Shown piece after piece: positions 59,148 to 64,000 of a stretch of DNA of 64,000 nt. Source of the stretch: Amycolatopsis bullii (GTDB lineage Bacteria > Actinomycetota > Actinomycetes > Mycobacteriales > Pseudonocardiaceae). The notes beneath the pieces were generated by a model. It did no database searches, was not told the DNA's origin, and was given only the letters and a program-made list of their open reading frames with translations. The position numbers were made by a program, and so were the translations under genes. The stretch's first letter is position 1. Every line of letters begins with the position of its first letter. Location: assembly GCF_014654205.1 (NCBI RefSeq), contig NZ_BNAW01000039.1, positions 22,162 to 86,161 on the forward strand, given 5' to 3'.

Positions 59148-60436
59148 TGCTCGTTGTTCCCTTCCGAAGCGGGCTTGACCACCAGCACGGCGCGCGCGTC
59201 CGGGCGCAGCGCCTTCGCCGCCGCCGACACGGCCTCCGCGGTGACGGCGGACATCCGGTCCGCGAGCCGGTACACCAGCGACGCGTCGCCGTAGAGCAGC
59301 TCGAACGAGCCGAGGGCCAGGGTCCGGGAGACCAGCCTGTCGTGCTCCGAGTGCAGGCTCGCCGTCCAGCGGGCGGTGACCTTGCGCAGCTCTTCCTCGC
59401 TCGGCGGGGTTTCGGCGAGCTTCTCGAGCTCGTCGTCGAGCGCGGCGAGCACGCGCTCGCGGGGCACCTCGTGCGGGTGGATCAGGGTGATGGTGAACGT
59501 GTCCGGGTCACGGGCCTCGAACGGGCCGAACAGCCCGGCACCGGCCCCGATGTCGACGACCAGCGGCTCCTTGTGCACCAGCCGCTGCTGCAGGCGCGAG
59601 CCGTCGCCGTCGGTGAGCACGCCGGCCAGCACGAGGTAGGCCAGGTAGCTGTCGACGTCGTTGATCGGGTCCGGCATGCGGTAGCCGATGCCGAGCGCGG
59701 GCAGCGGGGCGTGCGCGTCTTCGATCTCGCCGCGCAGCTCGGTGGTCGGGAGCGGCTCGGCGAACGACGGCCGCTGCGGCGCCGGCCGGTGCGGGACGTC
59801 GCCGAAGTGGTCCTCGATCAGCTTCTTCGCGTTGTCGACCTCGAAGTCGCCCGCCACCGTGAGCACGGCGTTCGCCGGCGAGTAGTAGGTGTCGAAGAAG
59901 GCCGCGCAGTCGTCGACCGTGGCGCTCTCGAGGTCCTCGAAGCCGCCGTAGCCGTTGTGCGCGTTGGGGAACGTCGAGTACAGCACCGGCGGCAGGGTGA
60001 TCCACGGGAACCCGCCGTACGGCCGGTTCAGCACGTTGAGCCGGATCTCCTCCTTGACGACGTCGATCTGGTTCGCCAGGTTCTCCGCCGTCAGCTTGGG
60101 CGCGCGCATGCGGTCGGCTTCGAGGAACAGCGCCCGCTCGAGCGCGGCGCTCGGGAGCACCTCGAAGTAGTCGGTGTAGTCCGGGTGGGTGGACCCGTTG
60201 AAGGTCCCGCCGCTGGACTGCACGTGCCGGAAGTGCGCGAGTTTCTCCAGGCTCTCGGAGCCCTGGAACATCAGGTGCTCGAAGAGGTGCGCGAAACCGG
60301 TGCGCCCCTCCGGCTCGGAGCGGAAACCCACGTCGTAGTGCACGCTGACGCCGACCACCGGCGCGGTCGCGTCGGGGGCGAGAACCACGCGCAGACCGTT
60401 GTCGAGGGTGTATCGGACGAGCTCGGGATCGGCCAT
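59144..60436 (-). CDS. M16-family zinc metallopeptidase, active subunit
   Basis: 430 residues. Inverted zinc motif H50-LF-E53-H54 in GFAHLFEHLMF, with the distal Glu in VVKEEIR near residue 130. Expected to clip peptides inside a clam-shell dimer with the next protein. No signal peptide, so cytoplasmic. ATG 60436 is 6 bases after TAGGGT, probably leaderless; first gene of the M16-M16-nudC operon. Confidence 0.9.
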   Translation of the reverse strand: MADPELVRYTLDNGLRVVLAPDATAPVVGVSVHYDVGFRSEPEGRTGFAHLFEHLMFQGSESLEKLAHFRHVQSSGGTFNGSTHPDYTDYFEVLPSAALERALFLEADRMRAPKLTAENLANQIDVVKEEIRLNVLNRPYGGFPWITLPPVLYSTFPNAHNGYGGFEDLESATVDDCAAFFDTYYSPANAVLTVAGDFEVDNAKKLIEDHFGDVPHRPAPQRPSFAEPLPTTELRGEIEDAHAPLPALGIGYRMPDPINDVDSYLAYLVLAGVLTDGDGSRLQQRLVHKEPLVVDIGAGAGLFGPFEARDPDTFTITLIHPHEVPRERVLAALDDELEKLAETPPSEEELRKVTARWTASLHSEHDRLVSRTLALGSFELLYGDASLVYRLADRMSAVTAEAVSAAAKALRPDARAVLVVKPASEGNNEQ

Positions 60437-60445
60437 GGCCCCACC

Positions 60446-62020
60446 CTACGACGACCCCGCGGTTCCCGGCGTCCCGGCTCGTGAGTGGGAAACAGTGTTC
60501 TGACCCTGTTTCCCGCTCACGAGGTCCTGGAGGTGGGCGCGGCGGGCGGCGGCGAACGTGCCCGCGAGTGCCGTCGCGAAGGATCCGGCCTGGTCAGGGG
60601 TGATTTCGCCGGCGTGCCAGTAGACCGGCGGCGGGTGCTTGAGGGCGTCGAACGCGGCCACCCAGGGGCCCAGTTCGCCCAGAGCGAGCGCGTACGGCAG
60701 GCCGCGGGAGAAGACCAGCTCGCGCTGCGGCTTGTCCAGGTCCTTGACCCGGATCTCGGCGATGCCGAGGAGCCGGCGTGCGACGTCGTCGCCCGCTCGG
60801 CGGCGCGCGGGCAGGGCCGCCGACGTCACGGCGGTGGCGACCCCGGCCAGCGCGAGGATGACGCCGAGCTGGGCGTAGCCGACGGTCAAGGCCAGCAGGA
60901 CGGTGAGGAACACGCCGTAGCAGAAGATCCGGATCCCGGCCCGGCGGAGCCGCCGCGTCGCGAGCCAGCCGCGCCGGGCGACGTCGGCGGCCAGCTCGGT
61001 GCGGGGGACCTCGACGTGCCGCTGCCGCAGTGCGGCGAGGGTCACCGGCTCGTCCGGCACGACGGCCTCGTACACCGCACGTTCGAAGGCGGTCAGGTGC
61101 TCGTCGGGCGGGTTGCGCCGGGCCAGCGTGGGGCCGTCGCTCACCCAGAGGTAGTTGCGGACGGCGAGGTCCAGCACGGTCGCGGCCAGGTCGAGCGGCC
61201 CGGCCCGCCCGTGCAGGAGGAGGCCGGTGTGACCCGGCAGCACCCCTTCCGGCGACGCGAACTCCCCCGTCGCCTTCACGGGAAAGTGACGACCTGGGGG
61301 CACTTTCACGTGAAAGTGCCCCCTGCGGGCGAAGAGGACCCAGGCCGTCAGGAGCAGCAGGAGGGCGCCGAAGGCCGCCCAGGCCCAGGCGACCGGGGCG
61401 GTGAGCACGAAGGCGCCGGCGATCGTCTTCGCCGGGACCAGGACCTCGTTGGCGGGGACCGTGCCCGCGGGCAGCTCGACGGTCGCCGTCATCCGCTGCC
61501 CCGCGGCGAGGTTCTGCTGGCCGAACCGGGTCAGCCCGGCGTGGTCGATCTGCGCGGCCGCGCAGGGGAGGTCGCCGACGAGGCAGTCGACGGCGGTCGG
61601 AATCTTCGGCGCGGCGAAGGAGGCGCGGAGGAACTTCAGCTCGGCGGTCCAGCCGCCGGCCAGCTCCCAGGTGACCCGGTCGCCGGCCACCGCACCGTCC
61701 ACTGTGTACCGGACGATCGACGTGCCGGGGGTGAGGTGGACGGTGAACACGTCGTGGTCCACGCTCGCCGTCCCGTTGCCTTCGAGGACGACGTCGCGGA
61801 CGCCGTAGACGCGGTCGCGGTGGTGGGGCGCCGGGACCCGCAGGGCGACCCGGCGGTCCATGGCGGCGCCGTCGGGGACCGAGATCGCTTCGACGACCGA
61901 CAGCGAGCCGTCGCGCTGGACCTTGAGCTGGATCTCGGCGCTCTGGGGCACGGTGGGCAGCGGCGGCTGGTCCGCGGGGCCGGCGGCCAGTGCGAGCGCC
62001 AGGACTGCCCCGGCGAGCAC
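60446..62020 (-). CDS. DUF2207-type membrane protein (paralogue 2), carrying a palindrome insertion
   Basis: 524 residues: signal-like N-terminus, beta-rich extracytoplasmic DUF2207 domain (EIQLKVQRDGSLSVVEAISV), a helix (FGALLLLLTAWVLFARR), cytoplasmic part (LRNYLW-like AVRNYLWVSDGPTLARRNPPDEHL), two more helices and a C-terminal domain. It parallels the upstream gene throughout. Just after the first helix it has GHFHVKVPPGRHFPVKATGEF, partly encoded by a 28-bp palindrome, where the paralogue has an unrelated stretch. GTG 62020 is 2 bases after the upstream stop. Function unknown. Confidence 0.75.
   Translation of the reverse strand: MLAGAVLALALAAGPADQPPLPTVPQSAEIQLKVQRDGSLSVVEAISVPDGAAMDRRVALRVPAPHHRDRVYGVRDVVLEGNGTASVDHDVFTVHLTPGTSIVRYTVDGAVAGDRVTWELAGGWTAELKFLRASFAAPKIPTAVDCLVGDLPCAAAQIDHAGLTRFGQQNLAAGQRMTATVELPAGTVPANEVLVPAKTIAGAFVLTAPVAWAWAAFGALLLLLTAWVLFARRGHFHVKVPPGRHFPVKATGEFASPEGVLPGHTGLLLHGRAGPLDLAATVLDLAVRNYLWVSDGPTLARRNPPDEHLTAFERAVYEAVVPDEPVTLAALRQRHVEVPRTELAADVARRGWLATRRLRRAGIRIFCYGVFLTVLLALTVGYAQLGVILALAGVATAVTSAALPARRRAGDDVARRLLGIAEIRVKDLDKPQRELVFSRGLPYALALGELGPWVAAFDALKHPPPVYWHAGEITPDQAGSFATALAGTFAAARRAHLQDLVSGKQGQNTVSHSRAGTPGTAGSS
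61274..61323. repeat. 28-bp perfect palindrome with partial second copy
   Basis: GGGGGCACTTTCAC and its exact complement form a 28-bp palindrome at 61296-61323 with no spacer; a degenerate copy TTCACGGGAAAGTG precedes it at 61275-61288. It lies inside a coding region in frame, absent from the paralogous gene. Confidence 0.8.
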
Positions 62021-62022
62021 GG

Positions 62023-63735
62023 TCAGCGGGCCGCGGCGGCGGTGAGGACGCCGTCGAGCGCGGTCAGGAAGGACGGGAAGTGTGCGCCGAACCGGCGCAG
62101 GTCGGATTCGGCCTCCATGCCGCCGTACCAGTACAGCCCGGCCGAGCCGTCGGCCGACGGGTTGAGCGCGGCGAAGGCGCCGAGCCAGCGTTCCGTGTCG
62201 CCCAGGACGACCGCGTACGGCAGCGAGCGGGAGAACACGAGTTCGCGGTCGGCGGGCGGGATGTCCTCGGCCTTCGCGGTGTGCAGGTAGCCGAGCAGGC
62301 CACGGACCTGGCCCACCAGCGCCCGGCCGCGGGCGGTGCGGGACGGCAGCAGCGCGGCCACCGCGACGACGGCGAGCCCGGCCAGCGCCACGGCGACGCC
62401 GAGCAGCGCGTACCCCGCGGTGAAGGTGAGCACGGCGGTGGCGACCAGGCCGAGCGTGAAAATCCCGGCACCGAGCCAGGTCAGCCGGCCGCGGGCGGTG
62501 TCCGGGCGGCGGGAGAACCAGCGCTTGCTGACGACGTCGGCGTACATCGCGTCGCTGATCCGGCGCAGGTCGAGCCCGCCGCGGGCGCGCAGCTGCGACA
62601 CGAGCACGCTGTCGGTGCCCGGCGGCAGCAGCGTTTCGCAGACGGCGCGCTCGAAGTCGTGGAGGTGCTCGTCCGGCGGGTTGCGGCGGGCGATCTGCCA
62701 GTCGGGGCCCGGGACTTCGGCCAGCCACAGGTAGTTGCGGACGGCGAGGTCGACGACGGTGGCGCTGATGTCGACGACGTCGACGGTCTCGTCGACGACC
62801 GTGCCGACCTGGCCGGGCAGCACGCCGTCGGGGCTGGCGAAGAAGACGCGGCCGCCGTCGCGCAGGAGGACCTCGACCGGACCGGTGGCGGTGTGCAGTG
62901 CCCCGGCGTCCTGCCTGCGGCGGCGCCAGACGAAAAGGGCGGCGGCGACGAGGAAGGCGAACAGGACGGCGAAGGCGATCCCGGTGAGCGGCGTCAGGGC
63001 GAAGGCAGTGGCGAACAGGCCGACGGCGGCGAACTTGGCGTTCGCCGGGGTGGTGCCCGCGGGCAGGCCGACGAGGAGGTCGACGCGGTCGCCGGGGCGG
63101 ACGTCGTTCTGCTCGAGGCGCACGACGCCGGTGTGGTCGAGCTCGGCGAGGGTGCAGCGCTGGCTCGAGCCGACCGGGCCGGCGAAACAGTCCACAGGGG
63201 ACAGCTGGGTGCTCGGGGCGAGCAGCGAGGCCGTGAGCTTGGCCAGCGGGCGGTCGAAGCCGCTCGCGACCTGCCAGCGGGCCTGCTGGCGGCCGTTCTG
63301 GTCGGCGATGGCGCCGTCGACGGTGAACGTGGCGCTGCCGGCGCCGGCGGGGAAGGTGAGGACGAGCTGGTCGCCGGTGAGCTCGGCCGTGGCGCCTTCG
63401 GCGTGGACGTCGCGGACGGCGAAGACGCGGTCCTGGTCGTCGCTCGCCGGGACCTTGAGGGGGACGCGCGAGACGAGCTGCTGGCCGCCGGGGACGGTGA
63501 CGTGCTCGGTGACGGAGAGGCTGCCGTCGCGCAGGACCTTGAGGGCGACGTCGGCGGTGGCCCCCTCGGGCGGCCGGACGCCCTGCCCGGTGAGCAGCTG
63601 GGGTTTCTTGGACTGGTCGTCGGGCAGGTTCGGCAGGACGGGCCCGGCCGACGGCCCCTGCGCGGCGGCCGGCCCGGCGGCGCCCAGCACGGCCGCGACG
63701 GCGACCGCGGCGGCGGCCCCCCATTTCATCGACAC
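62023..63735 (-). CDS. DUF2207-type membrane protein (paralogue 1)
   Basis: 570 residues: signal peptide (VAVAAVLGAAGPAAAQ), DUF2207 extracytoplasmic domain (VALKVLRDGSLSVTEHVTV), helix (GIAFAVLFAFLVAAALFVW), cytoplasmic AVRNYLWLAEV...RNPPDEHLHDFERAV, further helices and a C-terminal domain ending in an Ala-rich helix. GTG 63735 is 8 bases after TAGGGT (leaderless); ATG 63729 is an alternative. Co-transcribed with the shorter paralogue. Role unknown; the family is often found in bacterial envelopes. Confidence 0.78.
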   Translation of the reverse strand: MSMKWGAAAAVAVAAVLGAAGPAAAQGPSAGPVLPNLPDDQSKKPQLLTGQGVRPPEGATADVALKVLRDGSLSVTEHVTVPGGQQLVSRVPLKVPASDDQDRVFAVRDVHAEGATAELTGDQLVLTFPAGAGSATFTVDGAIADQNGRQQARWQVASGFDRPLAKLTASLLAPSTQLSPVDCFAGPVGSSQRCTLAELDHTGVVRLEQNDVRPGDRVDLLVGLPAGTTPANAKFAAVGLFATAFALTPLTGIAFAVLFAFLVAAALFVWRRRRQDAGALHTATGPVEVLLRDGGRVFFASPDGVLPGQVGTVVDETVDVVDISATVVDLAVRNYLWLAEVPGPDWQIARRNPPDEHLHDFERAVCETLLPPGTDSVLVSQLRARGGLDLRRISDAMYADVVSKRWFSRRPDTARGRLTWLGAGIFTLGLVATAVLTFTAGYALLGVAVALAGLAVVAVAALLPSRTARGRALVGQVRGLLGYLHTAKAEDIPPADRELVFSRSLPYAVVLGDTERWLGAFAALNPSADGSAGLYWYGGMEAESDLRRFGAHFPSFLTALDGVLTAAAAR

Positions 63736-63839
63736 AGCACCACACCCTAGAGCACTCGATCTATGCTGACGCCCGGAACGGCGCGATCACCGCAGGTACG
63801 CCGCTTCCGACGGGGAAAACGCACGGGGGGTTCCACTCG

Positions 63840-64000
63840 ATGACGCACGGCCCGCAGGGTCCCGGGGTTGGTCCTGGTCCGCACGACCCGCGGCGGCCGG
63901 TGCCGCCACCGGGAGCGCGGCCGCTGCCGCCGCCGGGAGTGCGGCCGCTGCCGGGGCAAGGCGGCCCGCCGAGCCGGTTCGGTGCGCCGGGGCAGCAGCC
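63840..64000 (+). CDS. Pro-rich protein, N-terminus only (runs off the window)
   Basis: At least 53 residues, open at the right edge. Starts MTHGPQGPGVGPGPHDP and continues with Pro/Gly/Arg repeats (RPVPPPGARPLPPPGVRPLPG). GGGGGG stands about 10 bases before the ATG. Such leaders are common on actinobacterial membrane or DUF proteins; nothing more can be said from this fragment. Divergent from the DUF2207 pair. Confidence 0.6.
   Translation, partial: MTHGPQGPGVGPGPHDPRRPVPPPGARPLPPPGVRPLPGQGGPPSRFGAPGQQ

Overview
The window is one stretch of a very GC-rich actinomycete chromosome. Gene content points to the order Pseudonocardiales, with Amycolatopsis as my best guess. The evidence is a SURF1/CobD/PtpA/Nif3/RNase H block in mycobacteria-like order, heavy GTG start use, many leaderless genes, an RNase P RNA of actinobacterial type, and short palindromic repeats scattered in and between genes. 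There is no tRNA, rRNA, integrase, transposase, phage gene or CRISPR array.

Layout. 0-12.5 kb is a polyamine/GABA catabolic island. It holds a PotABCD-type importer co-transcribed with an aminobutyraldehyde-type dehydrogenase, a divergent GntR regulator with a perfect operator palindrome between them, a Cache-like sensor protein, and a PucR regulator divergent from gabT plus an aldehyde dehydrogenase of succinate-semialdehyde type. 12.5-16.2 kb carries small hypotheticals, a BtuF-like metal-ligand receptor, an RNB ribonuclease and a CooC-like ATPase preceded by a Zur-box-like palindrome. 16.3-26.75 kb is a tightly coupled minus-strand operon resembling a type IV secretion apparatus: VirB2-, VirB3-, VirB4-, VirB6- and VirB8-like proteins, a lytic transglycosylase/NlpC-P60 enzyme and a 994-residue Pro-rich protein. 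No relaxase, coupling ATPase or mobility gene accompanies it. This is the best candidate for an undescribed system.

27-33 kb holds a SCO6745-like protein, a repeat-filled spacer, rnpB, a ferredoxin reductase with a membrane-ferredoxin fusion partner, a DUF4142 protein, and an ECF sigma/zinc anti-sigma pair behind a perfect CRP-type site. 33-39 kb holds a large LuxR-type ATPase regulator, an ArsB/NhaD-like permease and a GT-C membrane glycosyltransferase. 39-45.6 kb is the conserved RNase H - zinc ribbon - Nif3 ... PtpA - SURF1 ... CobD neighbourhood, interrupted by a secreted chorismate mutase and a 20-residue peptide with seven cysteines.

45.6-48.3 kb is a gluconate module (GntR, GntK, GntP) with twin palindromic operators. 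48.4-49.3 kb is a leaderless ArsR-SRPBCC pair. 49.3-56 kb is a sugar operon with a ROK regulator, ABC importer, GH4 6-phospho-glycosidase and BadF-type kinase. 56-64 kb contains a hypothetical, NudC, an M16 peptidase pair (one active, one lacking the zinc motif), two tandem DUF2207 membrane paralogues and the start of a Pro-rich protein running off the edge.

Most operons show 4-base ATGA/GTGA stop-start overlaps. At least nine genes have a TANNNT -10 box 6-8 bases before the start codon, which predicts leaderless mRNAs. Three copies of a double-hairpin repeat lie at the ends of coding regions and appear to have been read into protein.
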